Origin: Caldicellulosiruptor morganii
GTDB lineage: Bacteria > Bacillota > Thermoanaerobacteria > Caldicellulosiruptorales > Caldicellulosiruptoraceae
Direction: 5' to 3'
Assembly: GCF_026810225.1 (NCBI RefSeq)
Contig: NZ_CP113865.1
Location: forward strand, 1 to 64,000
Length of the DNA: 64,000 bases
Numbering within the stretch: position 1 is the first letter of the stretch; each line of letters opens with the position of its first letter. Made by a program: the position numbers and the translations under genes. Shown here one piece after another: positions 27,837 to 37,701 of this stretch. The notes under the pieces were generated by a model, which saw only the letters and a list, made by a program, of their open reading frames with translations, was not told where the DNA came from and did not search any database.

Positions 27837-29276
27837 ATGGTGTTTTTTAGGAAAATGAAAGTTATCTATCAGATAGGCAGATTGGATGACCCGAAGAAGA
27901 CCACAAAGAAGTTTTTCATAGAAAGTTACAAAGACCAATCTGTGAATTTTTCAAAAGAGGCAGAGCTTTCAAGCTTTGTTTTGAAAGATTTTCTTCAGTC
28001 TCAAAACCTCAGTGTTCAGAGTGTTGTGATTTATCCTGTGAGTATTCTTCTGAACAAAAATCTTTTGAATATTATTTTGGATGAAGATTTAAAATCAGAG
28101 CTTGAAAAAGTTCTTTCAAACCCGGAGGAATATCTTGAAAAGCCTTTTGATTTAATAAACAGAATTGAACTTGAAAAGCAAAGGGATGATAGCCTTGTTA
28201 TACATTCGATGGGAACATATCTTGGTTCTGTCAGGCTTGATGCAACCTATGATGACATTGTGCTTGAGATATTGTTTGACATGATAGAAAGGTATTTAAA
28301 TCATGATGTGGATGAGTTTTACATTGACATCTCAAGCGGGCACAATATTTATATCTCAGCAATGATGGAAGCATCAAGGTATTTTGCAATTTTTGCAAAT
28401 CTTATGAACTGGCTACATCAAGAAAAACAGCCCGGGATATATTTTACATTTTCCGATCCCATAATTGGCAGCAGTGCAGATGCTTTTGAGATACACATTC
28501 AGCCCCAGAAGCATAAAGCATTTTTCTCATCGCCCATAAAAAAGGAAGAAGCAAGTGACCACAACTTTTCATTTTTAAGAAGAATATACCAGGAGCCCAA
28601 TGAAAACAGCAAAGGCAGTGACATGGTTTTGCAAAAACAGAGTATTCGACAAAAGCGAAAAGCTTTGAAAGAAAAGATTGAGATGTTTGTTTTGCTGTTT
28701 TCAGCAATCAAGAACAATGCTCCGCTTTATCTTTACTGTCATTCATATCACAGCCAGGATGAGATAAAGCAGGAGCTCAAAAACCTGATAGAACATGCTA
28801 AAAGTCAGCTTGTTGCCACATTCAAATCATCACCCGGGCTTGACAGAAAAGCATACCTTGATGCAATTTTAAGCCTTGGATTTTACATGGGAATTGTGGA
28901 GGTGCTTGAAAGTCAAAACATAACAATGTTTTGTCCTTATACAGGGCTTGATTTAGAAGAACTTGGCAGAACATTTGCATATATTTACTCAATCTTTGGA
29001 ATCCCAATGAACTATACAATGCTTGGCAATGAAATCTCAAACAACCTTGATAAGATCCAGCAATTTGGTGAAATACCTGAGTGGATGCGTTTAAGACGCA
29101 TTGTGGACCCATCAAAGCCGGTTGAAAACAGGGCTGACGAGAGAAACTTCTTTGCCCACTCCGGGCTTGAGGGGAACATAACTGAAGTTAGGTATGACGG
29201 TGAAAAGGTTTATGTGAGATACATAGATGGGCTTGCCATGGGTGATATAGATGACTGGCTAAAGAAGCGTTTGTGA
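27837..29276 (+). CDS. csx1: Csx1-type CARF-HEPN ribonuclease
   Basis: 479 aa (473 if started at the second ATG, 27855). The N-terminus MKVIYQIGRLDDPKKTTKKF and the central DISSGHNIYISAMMEASRY are CARF-domain features. The C-terminal HEPN motif RNFFAH is intact (R-x4-H). Csx1/Csm6 enzymes cut RNA when cyclic oligoadenylate made by Cas10 binds the CARF domain. It lies after csx20 and 2.5 kb upstream of csm1 on the same strand, separated by array 3. Confidence 0.85.
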   Translation: MVFFRKMKVIYQIGRLDDPKKTTKKFFIESYKDQSVNFSKEAELSSFVLKDFLQSQNLSVQSVVIYPVSILLNKNLLNIILDEDLKSELEKVLSNPEEYLEKPFDLINRIELEKQRDDSLVIHSMGTYLGSVRLDATYDDIVLEILFDMIERYLNHDVDEFYIDISSGHNIYISAMMEASRYFAIFANLMNWLHQEKQPGIYFTFSDPIIGSSADAFEIHIQPQKHKAFFSSPIKKEEASDHNFSFLRRIYQEPNENSKGSDMVLQKQSIRQKRKALKEKIEMFVLLFSAIKNNAPLYLYCHSYHSQDEIKQELKNLIEHAKSQLVATFKSSPGLDRKAYLDAILSLGFYMGIVEVLESQNITMFCPYTGLDLEELGRTFAYIYSIFGIPMNYTMLGNEISNNLDKIQQFGEIPEWMRLRRIVDPSKPVENRADERNFFAHSGLEGNITEVRYDGEKVYVRYIDGLAMGDIDDWLKKRL

Positions 29277-29277
29277 G

Positions 29278-29367
29278 ATGGCAGATATTGACGGCGGAGA
29301 AGGTGGCAGGTGGGAGATTATAGAAGACGACGAGAAAGGAACTTTGAAAAAGGCAATATATGGATAA
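29278..29367 (+). CDS. Possible 29-residue peptide after csx1
   Basis: ATG one base after the csx1 stop, encoding a short acidic peptide (MADIDGGEGGRWEIIEDDE), stop at 29367, directly followed by a terminator. The position suggests translational coupling. It may instead be the untranslated end of csx1. Confidence 0.3.
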   Translation: MADIDGGEGGRWEIIEDDEKGTLKKAIYG

Positions 29368-29402
29368 AAAGCACTCTCAAAAATGGAGAGTGCTTTTTTT
29401 AT
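29366..29402 (+). terminator. Terminator of the csx20-csx1 operon
   Basis: GCACTCTC (29371-29378) pairs with GAGAGTGC (29386-29393), then seven T. Confidence 0.9.
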
Positions 29403-29437
29403 TTCTGACGGGATTTTGCTTTTTCAAAAACCAGATC

Positions 29438-29467
29438 CTGTAAACCCCTAAAGAAAAGGCTACAAAC
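29438..29467 (-). repeat. Degenerate CRISPR repeat
   Basis: Matches the right half (AAAGGCTACAAAC) of the array repeat with several changes on the left. A similar trace occurs near 49208 (TTGGCTACAAAAC), at the same place relative to the Rpn genes, showing the two regions derive from one segment. Confidence 0.5.
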
Positions 29468-29545
29468 AAAATTAAAAAAACAAACAGACAAAGCCTATAG
29501 CCCTGCCTGCTTAAAAACGTAATCTTTTGATGACGCTTTGATGTT

Positions 29546-29925
29546 TTAATTTATCAACTCTTTTCTAAGCTTTTTTATTCTTTCTATATCAAAATCTGTA
29601 AGCTCTGCAATATCTTCATCGCTAAATCCTCTATTTATCAGTTTCCTTGCTACCTCTTCTTTTCCTTCAATTTTCCCTTCGTTAAATTTTTTCATTTGTA
29701 CTTCATCAAGAAGCCTTGAAACATTTGACACAAACTCACCCATCTTGCCTGCACCCCCTTGTTTTACTCTCTCTACCAGCCTGTCAAACTCTTCTTTGTC
29801 TTCCTTTGTAAGCCTTGGTCTTATTACATTGCCCGCCCATATCAAAAATATTTATTCCATTCTTTTTCAAACCCATTGTATGTAACAATAGGAATAATTG
29901 CAGGAAGCTTTTCTGATCCTTTTTT
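29546..29925 (-). pseudogene. Rpn-family nuclease remnant beside array 3
   Basis: 29546-29845 encodes the intact C-terminal 99 residues (MIWAGNVIRPRLTKEDKEEF to RIKKLRKELIN). 29865-29925 keeps a trace of the middle part (NGLEK / TIGIIAGSF region in reverse). The segment between is deleted. Downstream sequence 29468-29545 is shared with 49232-49310 next to the intact copy. Confidence 0.8.
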
Positions 29926-29926
29926 G

Positions 29927-29958
29927 CAAAAAACAAAACCACAGCCTTTTGGCTGTGG
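29927..29958 (-). terminator. Terminator at the distal end of array 3
   Basis: CCACAGCC-TTTT-GGCTGTGG (29939-29958). On the minus strand it is followed by TTTTGTTTTTTGC, so it would end leftward pre-crRNA transcripts. An identical hairpin sits at the same place by array 5. Confidence 0.85.
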
Positions 29959-29967
29959 CACCAGGCT

Positions 29968-31130
29968 GCTCCAATCCCCAAAGGGAAGGCTACAAACACA
30001 AAATGTTGGCGACGTACCAATTCCATATGTGACGCTCCAATCCCCAAAGGGAAGGCTACAAACGCTGTTCAGGAAGGACTAATTAAAATAATAACAGAAG
30101 TTTCAATCCCCAAAGGGAAGGCTACAAACACTAAAAAAAGGAACATACAGAATTCATTTTACAAAGTTTCAATCCCCAAAGGGAAGGCTACAAACCAGCG
30201 TTGAAAAGGCCCTTGAGACAGCAGGTTTATCAGCGTTTCAATCCCCAAAGGGAAGGCTACAAACTAATGCAGAATGATACAGATTGGACAGCGTATCTGT
30301 GGTTTCAATCCCCAAAGGGAAGGCTACAAACGTATAGAGTTGTTTGTATTATTTGAGAAATTTAGGTTTCAATCCCCAAAGGGAAGGCTACAAACATTTA
30401 CTGTTGCATCAGTTACATTCAAAAGTTTTGCGTTTCAATCCCCAAAGGGAAGGCTACAAACGCTCACTTATCATTAATTATGATATAGCTGAAAACAGTT
30501 TCAATCCCCAAAGGGAAGGCTACAAACTATCAGCCCAACCGCAACAAGCAAAAACAAAATTTGTGTTTCAATCCCCAAAGGGAAGGCTACAAACACAGGT
30601 GATTTAATACAGGTAGAGGACAAAGGTCGGCGGTTTCAATCCCCAAAGGGAAGGCTACAAACGAATCGTCGTTGTTATTGAACCAGAAGGACTAACGCAG
30701 TTTCAATCCCCAAAGGGAAGGCTACAAACTAAGATGTTTACAGAGAAGGATTACTCGTCTGATCGAGTTTCAATCCCCAAAGGGAAGGCTACAAACGTGG
30801 TTAGCGAGTATAAACCCTGCAAAAGTAAAGCCGTTTCAATCCCCAAAGGGAAGGCTACAAACTTTGCGGACGCTGTGAAGGGCTTACACCTGTATGGTGG
30901 TTTCAATCCCCAAAGGGAAGGCTACAAACGGATTAAAAGTTTCAAACGTGCGGTTTTTGAAACGTGTTTCAATCCCCAAAGGGAAGGCTACAAACATCTC
31001 ACAGTTTGGTGACTATATCCAGCCTTACACAGTGTTTCAATCCCCAAAGGGAAGGCTACAAACTTGAAGATGGCACTAATCAAAGTAACATTGGATAGAA
31101 GTTTCAATCCCCAAAGGGAAGGCTACAAAC
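29968..31130 (-). CRISPR. CRISPR array 3 (18 repeats, 17 spacers)
   Basis: Repeats begin at 29968, 30034, 30100, 30166, 30235, 30302, 30366, 30432, 30498, 30565, 30633, 30700, 30767, 30833, 30900, 30966, 31034 and 31101. The two leftmost start GCTCC instead of GTTTC, as expected at the old end. It lies just upstream of the csm operon but is read the other way. Confidence 0.98.
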
Positions 31131-31379
31131 CGGTAAAAAAGCTTGATTTTATTATATCAACTTTATTCAGCCATGTCAATGTTTTTTTATCGATACATCT
31201 ATGAAAAACTCGCAGAAACTCAGCACTATCAACAATTAAAAGCCAGTCAGAACCTTCCGTCGACCAGCAATTTACCAGTAGCACAAAAAAAGCCAATCAA
31301 AATCTTAATGAAACCGAATACAAATAAAGCTCCAAAATTTTTGCACCGGACATCGACGGATATGACTTTTAGTCAAAAT
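31131..31379 (-). promoter_or_regulatory. CRISPR leader 3 with promoter
   Basis: Minus-strand TTGACA (31174-31179) and TATAAT (31151-31156), 17 bp apart. Confidence 0.85.
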
Positions 31380-31645
31380 GAATTAATTATCCTTTAACAA
31401 TTTAAAAATATTCATGCCGTTAAAGTCAAATGTCAGAACCTGCAGAAAATTAATTTAAATTATCAACCCGGAGACTTGAAAAATCCAAAAATTCACAGGT
31501 TAGTGATCAACTTCGCAAAATTTTTGCTCTTCAAAAACTGATCATTCTGATTTATAAATAGTAAATGCTAAAAAGATTTACTGAATTCTCAAGGGAGTGT
31601 ATCTTGTTTGTTAAACTGCACAATTTTGTAAAGAAAAAATTGGTG

Positions 31646-31675
31646 TTTACTCTTAATATATGTTAATGGTATAAT
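31646..31675 (+). promoter_or_regulatory. Predicted csm operon promoter
   Basis: TTTACT, 18 bp, TATAAT, about 115 bp before csm1. The stretch 31380-31645 between leader 3 and this promoter holds no gene that I can see. Confidence 0.5.
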
Positions 31676-31790
31676 GAGGTAAAGAGCAAATATTTTTAGC
31701 CAAATTTTAAAAAACTTCTTAATTTTCAAATCCAGCATTGTCAAACGTCCACTTTAGCTTTAAAAACCTCAAGAGAAGGTGATTTGCAAG

Positions 31791-34241
31791 ATGGTATTTT
31801 ACAACACCGGTTTATCAAAGGCGGACAGGGAATCTGACTATCAGCTTTTTTTGGGCTCAATTTTGCACGATATAGGAAAATTTTACATGAGAACAGCAAA
31901 CAAAGATGCTAAAGAGACAATAAAGAAGGAATACGAGACTTTGTACAAAGAAGAGGGTGCAGATTTACCGCGGCATCAGGAATGGGGTGCTTTTTTTGCT
32001 GAAAATACTGTTCCATCATTCTTCCAGGTAACATCACATATTCGCAACCATCACAGACCATCAAATTATAAAGAGCTTTTAATTGCTGTTGCAGACAGAA
32101 TTTCATCGGCAACTGATAGAGAAGAAATTGAAGAAGAAAGTCCAAAAGTCAAGCAAATGATTTCAATTTTTTCAAATATCAGTCTCAGCTCTAATGAAAG
32201 TGCTGCAGAAGCTCAAAACATTACATACAAGCATCTGACAAAGAAGTATAAAATAACATTTCCAGAAGATATGCCCAAAAGTGATGTCTCAAATGATTAT
32301 GGGAAGCTTTGGCAGGAATTTGCTGAAAAGATGAAAAAGCTAAAGGATGATTTTGAAAAAGGCTTGATTGATGTCGAAGAGTATCTCACAGCTGTTTACA
32401 ATCTTATGCAGCAGTATACATACAACATCCCCTCGGCTTTTTACTACAGTAAGCCTGATATTTCTCTTTGGGCGCATAGCAAATCAACCGCTGCAATTGC
32501 ATTTTGTCTTGACAGAGAGTTAAAAGCAAGGTTTAACGGCGATCAGGGCAGGATAACAAGAGAGCTTGAATCTTTGCTCACAAAAATAAAGAATAAAAGC
32601 TCGATTAAAAAAGGTGATGGTGAGCTTTTCTGCCTTGTAAAAGGTGATGTTTCAGGCATTCAGGATTTTGTTTTTGACACCAAAATAGATGGTGCGCTCA
32701 AAGCTCTAAAAGGGAAGTCATTTTATATATCTTTTCTGCTTGACACAATTGCAAAATTTATCTTAAAAGAAGAAAATATGCCAGTTTGCAATCTCATCTA
32801 CAATGGTGGTGGACATTTTTACCTTCTTTTACCCAGATCTTTTGAAGAAAGGCTATCTCATTATCAAAGTTTGATTGACAGCATCATGTTCAAAGCACAC
32901 AAAGGCGCACTTAATGTTTTTATTGAAAGCAGCAGCATAGACCTTTTTACTTTTATGAATGACAGGATTGGTGAAAAATTTGATGAGGTTGCAAGAAAAA
33001 TTCAGGTAAAAAAGACAAAGAAGTTTAAAGATATTCTAAAAAACAATCAAATGAAGTTCTTTGAACCATATGACGATTACAATGAAAAATGTCCGCACTG
33101 CGGGAATCAGGTTAGTATAAATTCAGAAGGAAAAGAGGTTTGCTCTTTTTGTGAAAGCTTTGTTGAACTTGGTGAAAGACTTATAAAAAGCTTATATGTA
33201 ATTGAGAAATGGGACATAAAACCGGCAAAAGAGAATCTCAATAACATATACAACATATTGAATGCATTTGGAAGAGAAATTAAATTTTCTCAGCAGCATG
33301 GAAGGATTTCAGATACAATAATAATTGATATGTTAAAGATTGAGGAGATGAATAAGGAAGGCAATTTTGATCCAGAATTTTACGAAGCGCTTGATATATC
33401 AACCTATGCTCCAATTGAAGAAGAAAAAGACGGGCAGGAGCATATAAAGCTTTTGGATGATATAGTAAATGAATCTAAAGGGATTAAGACATGGGGAATA
33501 GTCAGAGGAGATGTTGATAATCTCGGGAGAATATTTAAAGAGGGTTTAAAAGGCAAAATCTCACTTTCAAGAGTCATGACACTGTCGCAGGAGTTTTCAC
33601 TGTTTTTTGGCTACTTTTTCAACAGGCTGACAAAAGCCAAGAGTTTAAATTCAATAGTTATATATGCCGGCGGGGACGATTTCTGCGTGCTTGGACCATG
33701 GACAGATATGCCATATTTAGCACATGAGGTTTATAAAGCATTCAGAAGCTATGTTGGTGGAAATGAATATGTTACAGTTTCAATGGGGTTTGAGATATCC
33801 CCTGATAAGAAGTATCCAATTTACAGGGTTGCAACAGTATGTGGCGAGCACCTTGATGAAGCCAAGAAATTTGAACGCAAGAATGGCAAAAAGAAAGATT
33901 GCTTTGCATTCGGAGGGCATTTTGTTGGCTGGGAAGACTTTGAAAATTTAAAGGACATAAAAGAGCAGATTGTTGATCTTGTTGAGAACAAAAATGTTTC
34001 AAAAGCAATAATAAATGCTATATACACGGTTGACAAGCTGGGAAGAACTTCAAAGGAGAACAAAGAGATTTTCAAATCATGGCGATTTGTATATTACATT
34101 GCAAAGCTAAAAGACAGATACAAAAAGCTAAAAGATCAGCTGGACGCAATTTTATTCACCATAATAAACCAGAAGACAAACACGCTTTATGACCATGCCT
34201 ACTTAGCAGCCCGATGGGCTGAGCTTGAGTTGAGAAAATAA
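31791..34241 (+). CDS. csm1: Cas10/Csm1, type III-A large subunit
   Basis: About 816 aa. An N-terminal HD nuclease domain (ILHDIGKF; single-strand DNase) leads to a first palm-like part, a zinc finger (CPHCGNQ...CSFC) and the second palm with GGDDF in IVIYAGGDDFCVLG, which makes cyclic oligoadenylate. Both catalytic motifs are intact, so the complex should cut DNA and signal to CARF effectors. The ATG at 31791 fits AAGGTGAT; an in-frame GTG at 31779 overlaps that SD. First gene of csm1-csm5. Confidence 0.95.
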   Translation: MVFYNTGLSKADRESDYQLFLGSILHDIGKFYMRTANKDAKETIKKEYETLYKEEGADLPRHQEWGAFFAENTVPSFFQVTSHIRNHHRPSNYKELLIAVADRISSATDREEIEEESPKVKQMISIFSNISLSSNESAAEAQNITYKHLTKKYKITFPEDMPKSDVSNDYGKLWQEFAEKMKKLKDDFEKGLIDVEEYLTAVYNLMQQYTYNIPSAFYYSKPDISLWAHSKSTAAIAFCLDRELKARFNGDQGRITRELESLLTKIKNKSSIKKGDGELFCLVKGDVSGIQDFVFDTKIDGALKALKGKSFYISFLLDTIAKFILKEENMPVCNLIYNGGGHFYLLLPRSFEERLSHYQSLIDSIMFKAHKGALNVFIESSSIDLFTFMNDRIGEKFDEVARKIQVKKTKKFKDILKNNQMKFFEPYDDYNEKCPHCGNQVSINSEGKEVCSFCESFVELGERLIKSLYVIEKWDIKPAKENLNNIYNILNAFGREIKFSQQHGRISDTIIIDMLKIEEMNKEGNFDPEFYEALDISTYAPIEEEKDGQEHIKLLDDIVNESKGIKTWGIVRGDVDNLGRIFKEGLKGKISLSRVMTLSQEFSLFFGYFFNRLTKAKSLNSIVIYAGGDDFCVLGPWTDMPYLAHEVYKAFRSYVGGNEYVTVSMGFEISPDKKYPIYRVATVCGEHLDEAKKFERKNGKKKDCFAFGGHFVGWEDFENLKDIKEQIVDLVENKNVSKAIINAIYTVDKLGRTSKENKEIFKSWRFVYYIAKLKDRYKKLKDQLDAILFTIINQKTNTLYDHAYLAARWAELELRK

Positions 34242-34283
34242 GTTTGCTTTTGAGGATTTAAATTAAGGGAGGGAATTTTTGAT

Positions 34284-34685
34284 ATGCCAAATGTTGATGT
34301 CAGAACATTAAAAAGTGAGATATTGAACAAGATTGAGACTGCCGTCAATCCCGAAAAAGATAAAGATGGCAAGGTGTTTTCTGAGGTTGCAGAGAAAACA
34401 GGGCAGCTTTTAAAAGAGTCCAAAGTTACAGTTACACAGCTGCGAAAAATTTTTACAGAGGTTAAAAAGCTGTCTTCTGAAGATGAAAACTACAAATACA
34501 AATTGAAAATTTTGAGAGCAAAAATGGCATACATTTCTGGAAGATTTAAAAATTTAAAAGATTTTCAGGAAATAATCAACAAAGCACTGCCAGTTGCGGA
34601 GCAGAATGAAAAAAATCTTGAAAGATTTAAAGACTTTTTTGAGGCAGTTGTTGCATATAATAGATTTTTTGCTGAAAAAGAATAA
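34284..34685 (+). CDS. csm2: Csm2, type III-A small subunit
   Basis: 133 aa, all-helical (TQLRKIFTEVKKLSSEDEN, LKILRAKMAYISGRF), typical of Csm2/Cas11, which lines the inner face of the complex against target RNA. AGGGAGGG precedes the ATG. Between csm1 and csm3. Confidence 0.9.
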   Translation: MPNVDVRTLKSEILNKIETAVNPEKDKDGKVFSEVAEKTGQLLKESKVTVTQLRKIFTEVKKLSSEDENYKYKLKILRAKMAYISGRFKNLKDFQEIINKALPVAEQNEKNLERFKDFFEAVVAYNRFFAEKE

Positions 34686-34714
34686 TAAATAAATTTCGGG
34701 AGGCTGAATTTGAG

Positions 34715-35506
34715 ATGGATGTTATTTTGAAAGGTAAATATATAATTAGTTGCAAAATAAAAGCTGTAACCGGTCTTCACATAGGAGAGGGCAATAATAG
34801 CCTTGAGATTGGCGGGATTGACAATTCTGTTGTAAAAGATGCAGAAGGAAAGCCATATATCCCAGGTTCTTCGCTCAAAGGCAAGATGAGATCGCTTATG
34901 GAGTTTGCTGAGGGTAAGGTAAAAGAGAATTTGCTGGTTGAGACTAAAAAAGAAAAAGATGGTGGTATATATATTCACATGTGTGGAGACAAAAGCTGCA
35001 TTGTTTGCGGGCTTTTTGGCAGAAACCACGGTAAACATACTTTAAAAAATGGTTCTGAATCAGACTTTACAGACTCTGTTGTTCCAACCAGGTTAATTGT
35101 TCGCGATGCAAAGCTTATCGAAGATTCAATAACAGAAGAGATGAAAGAAAACCTTGATCTTGAGTGGACAGAAGTCAAGTTTGAAAACAATATAGACAGA
35201 ATAACCTCACAAGCACACCCAAGACAGAGCGAGAGAGTGCCTGCAGGTGCAGAGTTTGAGGCAGAGTTTGTTGTAAACAGGCTTGAGGTTGATGGCAAAG
35301 ACGATGGTGATACTTTTGTTAAAAAGTTTGTTCAGGCAATGAGACTTCTTGAAGATGATTACCTTGGTGGGCAGGGCACAAGAGGAAATGGCAAAGTTCA
35401 GTTTGTTGATATAAAGATACTTTATAAGGACAGAGAAGCCTATTTGAATGCTGCGCAGCCAAAGGTTGTGGCACAGGCAAAAGATCTTAAAAATCTACAG
35501 TTTTAA
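34715..35506 (+). CDS. csm3: Csm3 (Cas7-type RAMP, target-RNA nuclease)
   Basis: 263 aa backbone subunit. The IGGIDNSVVKD segment contains the conserved aspartate that cuts target RNA every six bases. IPGSSLKGKMRSLME and the Gly-rich GGQGTRGNGKVQF are RAMP hallmarks. A CGDKSCIVCGLFG segment could bind zinc. Confidence 0.95.
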   Translation: MDVILKGKYIISCKIKAVTGLHIGEGNNSLEIGGIDNSVVKDAEGKPYIPGSSLKGKMRSLMEFAEGKVKENLLVETKKEKDGGIYIHMCGDKSCIVCGLFGRNHGKHTLKNGSESDFTDSVVPTRLIVRDAKLIEDSITEEMKENLDLEWTEVKFENNIDRITSQAHPRQSERVPAGAEFEAEFVVNRLEVDGKDDGDTFVKKFVQAMRLLEDDYLGGQGTRGNGKVQFVDIKILYKDREAYLNAAQPKVVAQAKDLKNLQF

Positions 35507-35519
35507 AGGATGATTGAAC

Positions 35520-36512
35520 ATGAGCACAACAAAGCTTTTTAGAGTAAAATTGAAATTCAAAACACCGGTTCATTTTGGTGACAGAGAAAAAACATACAAC
35601 ACAACCCAAACAATGGCACACTCTGACACCATTATGAGCGCAATAATTAATGCATATTCTCTGCTTTTTGGCAAAGAGAAAGCTGATGGGCTTGTAAAAA
35701 GCTTTTTGGAAGGCAAGCCGGTATTCAAAGTATCCTCAACCATGCCATATGTGAACAGCAGATACTTTGTATTCAAGCCCATGGGGCTTGATTTGAGCAG
35801 ATATGTGAGCGTCGATGATATAAAGAAAATAAAAAAGGTGAAGTTTGTATGTGAAGAGGATTTGAAAAATCTTTTTAAAGGTGATTATGAGCCGGTTGGT
35901 GAATTTCTGGTAAGATCAGATGAAAAGGATATGTTTTCATCCTCATTTGTGAGCGTAAAAGAAAGACCGAGAGTGGCTATGGATAGAATAACAAGTTCTC
36001 CAAATATATACTATTTTTCGCACTGCCAGTTCAAAGAAGATGCAGGGCTGTGGTTTTACCTTGAGATTCTGGATTTAGCTCAGGAAAAAGAGATAAAAGC
36101 AGCTGTAAGGCTTTTGGGAGATGAAGGAATAGGTGGCGAGAGAACAGCCGGCCTGGGATTATTTGAGCCTGAGTTTTTGGAAGTGTCAGATAAAGATAAG
36201 AAACAAGCTTCGCATTACATGCTTTTGTCTCTTGCAAATCCAAAGGATAGCAGCGAAATAGAGAAATTTGAATACTATGATATAATTACAAGATCAGGTT
36301 ATATATACTCAAAGGGTGATTGGGGAGCGAAGAAGAAGATTGTCCGGATGTTTTCTGAAGGCAGTGTTGTAAAAGGCGAAGTTTTTGGCAGGGTGGTTGA
36401 TGTGACGCCAGCAAACTACAATTTGCATCCAGTTTTAAGGTATGGTCTGGCGTTTTTGATTCCCCTGCCGGAGGGGGTGAGCTTTGTTGACTGCCAGAAC
36501 ATATCAGCTTGA
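35520..36512 (+). CDS. csm4: Csm4 (Cas5-type RAMP)
   Basis: 330 aa, binds the crRNA 5' handle next to Cas10. LKFKTPVHFGDREKTY at the start and GDEGIGGERTAGLGLFE as Gly-rich loop are typical. It overlaps csm5 by 29 bp. Confidence 0.92.
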   Translation: MSTTKLFRVKLKFKTPVHFGDREKTYNTTQTMAHSDTIMSAIINAYSLLFGKEKADGLVKSFLEGKPVFKVSSTMPYVNSRYFVFKPMGLDLSRYVSVDDIKKIKKVKFVCEEDLKNLFKGDYEPVGEFLVRSDEKDMFSSSFVSVKERPRVAMDRITSSPNIYYFSHCQFKEDAGLWFYLEILDLAQEKEIKAAVRLLGDEGIGGERTAGLGLFEPEFLEVSDKDKKQASHYMLLSLANPKDSSEIEKFEYYDIITRSGYIYSKGDWGAKKKIVRMFSEGSVVKGEVFGRVVDVTPANYNLHPVLRYGLAFLIPLPEGVSFVDCQNISA

Positions 36513-37665
36513 AGTTTTAACTCCTGTAATAATAGGCGGGCAGGATAAGATTCAGAATTTTGAATTTATTAGAGAAGGAGATAATTTAAGAGTTGTAAAT
36601 TTTGACAAACTGTTTGAGCTGAGCATTTCCAAACAGGGTTTACTTGACACAGTTGTTCGTGCACTTGAGACAAATCCAAGAACATTTAGACTCAACGAGG
36701 TTTTAGAGAAATATGCAATTGATGCAAACAGGGTTACAAGATACAGAATAAAACTGGATGGAGTAAAAGGAAATGCAAATGAAATTGTGGCATTTATAAA
36801 AAGTGCCGGGCGTGCATACATTCCCGGCTCCTCTTTAAAAGGAGCTATGCGTTCATTTATTACAAAGGCTTTGAAAGATGATTTTATAAAAAAGTATGAA
36901 GAGGCGCTTGAAAAAGCCGGTGATAAAAAGTTTAACACACAAGATAAGAAAGATAAAGTGAATCCCCAAGAAGTTGACAATTATCCAGAGAATAGTATTT
37001 TCCAGCAACCTCACTTTTCACCTTTTAAATTCCTTCAGGTAAGCGACAGTGAATTTGTGCCATACGACAGGATGTGTATTTATGAGATAAAGGTGATGAA
37101 CATCTGCAATGGCAATGTGAAGTGGTACAATTCATTTAACAAAGGAGAAAACTTTGACAATCCACAGCAGGGACTTTCTATTCTGGCAGAGGGTATAAGC
37201 CCGGGAACACATATAAGTGGAAAAATAAAGGTTGATGATGGATTTGTAACAGGCAGGCAACCTGTTGCGGGGTTGAAAGATAAATTAAGCGTTGCTGGAG
37301 AAAACAGAGGTGTGGAATTTCTGGCAAAAGCAATCAACCTGGCAAGCGAGAGATATATAATAAAAGAGCTGGAGTTTTATCAGAAGTACAAAGTGACGCA
37401 GATAGTGGCAGAGTATACAAAGCTGCTGAAACTTTTGAAAAGCCTTGCCCCAAACCAGTTTTTGATACAGCTTGGATTTTCAACAGGGTATTTGTCAAAA
37501 ACTGTGGGGATGTATTTTAAAAAGGATAGCTTTGAGAAGTTAAAGATTATAATGGGCGAAAAATCAAAAATTCATAAAGAACTTTTCCCAAAGACAAGAA
37601 GAGTTATCTTCAAAAACGGCGCAGTTTCGACAATTCCCGGCTGGGTAAAGGTAACTATTGTCTGA
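36484..37665 (+). CDS. csm5: Csm5 (Cas7-type RAMP)
   Basis: 393 aa cap of the Csm backbone, involved in crRNA maturation. RTYQLEVLTPVIIGGQ and AYIPGSSLKGAMRSF mark the family. It starts at tandem TTG codons inside csm4, after GGAGGGGGTGAG, so translation is coupled. Confidence 0.92.
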   Translation: MLTARTYQLEVLTPVIIGGQDKIQNFEFIREGDNLRVVNFDKLFELSISKQGLLDTVVRALETNPRTFRLNEVLEKYAIDANRVTRYRIKLDGVKGNANEIVAFIKSAGRAYIPGSSLKGAMRSFITKALKDDFIKKYEEALEKAGDKKFNTQDKKDKVNPQEVDNYPENSIFQQPHFSPFKFLQVSDSEFVPYDRMCIYEIKVMNICNGNVKWYNSFNKGENFDNPQQGLSILAEGISPGTHISGKIKVDDGFVTGRQPVAGLKDKLSVAGENRGVEFLAKAINLASERYIIKELEFYQKYKVTQIVAEYTKLLKLLKSLAPNQFLIQLGFSTGYLSKTVGMYFKKDSFEKLKIIMGEKSKIHKELFPKTRRVIFKNGAVSTIPGWVKVTIV

Positions 37666-37701
37666 AAGATGTTTTAAAACTGCAGCAGAGGTTGTGTTAA
37701 A

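Noticed and set aside
31143-31397. Frames in the conserved sequence right of each array (e.g. SAMSMFFYRYI)
   Set aside because: The sequence is a leader with a promoter on the other strand. Reading frames are not maintained among the six copies.
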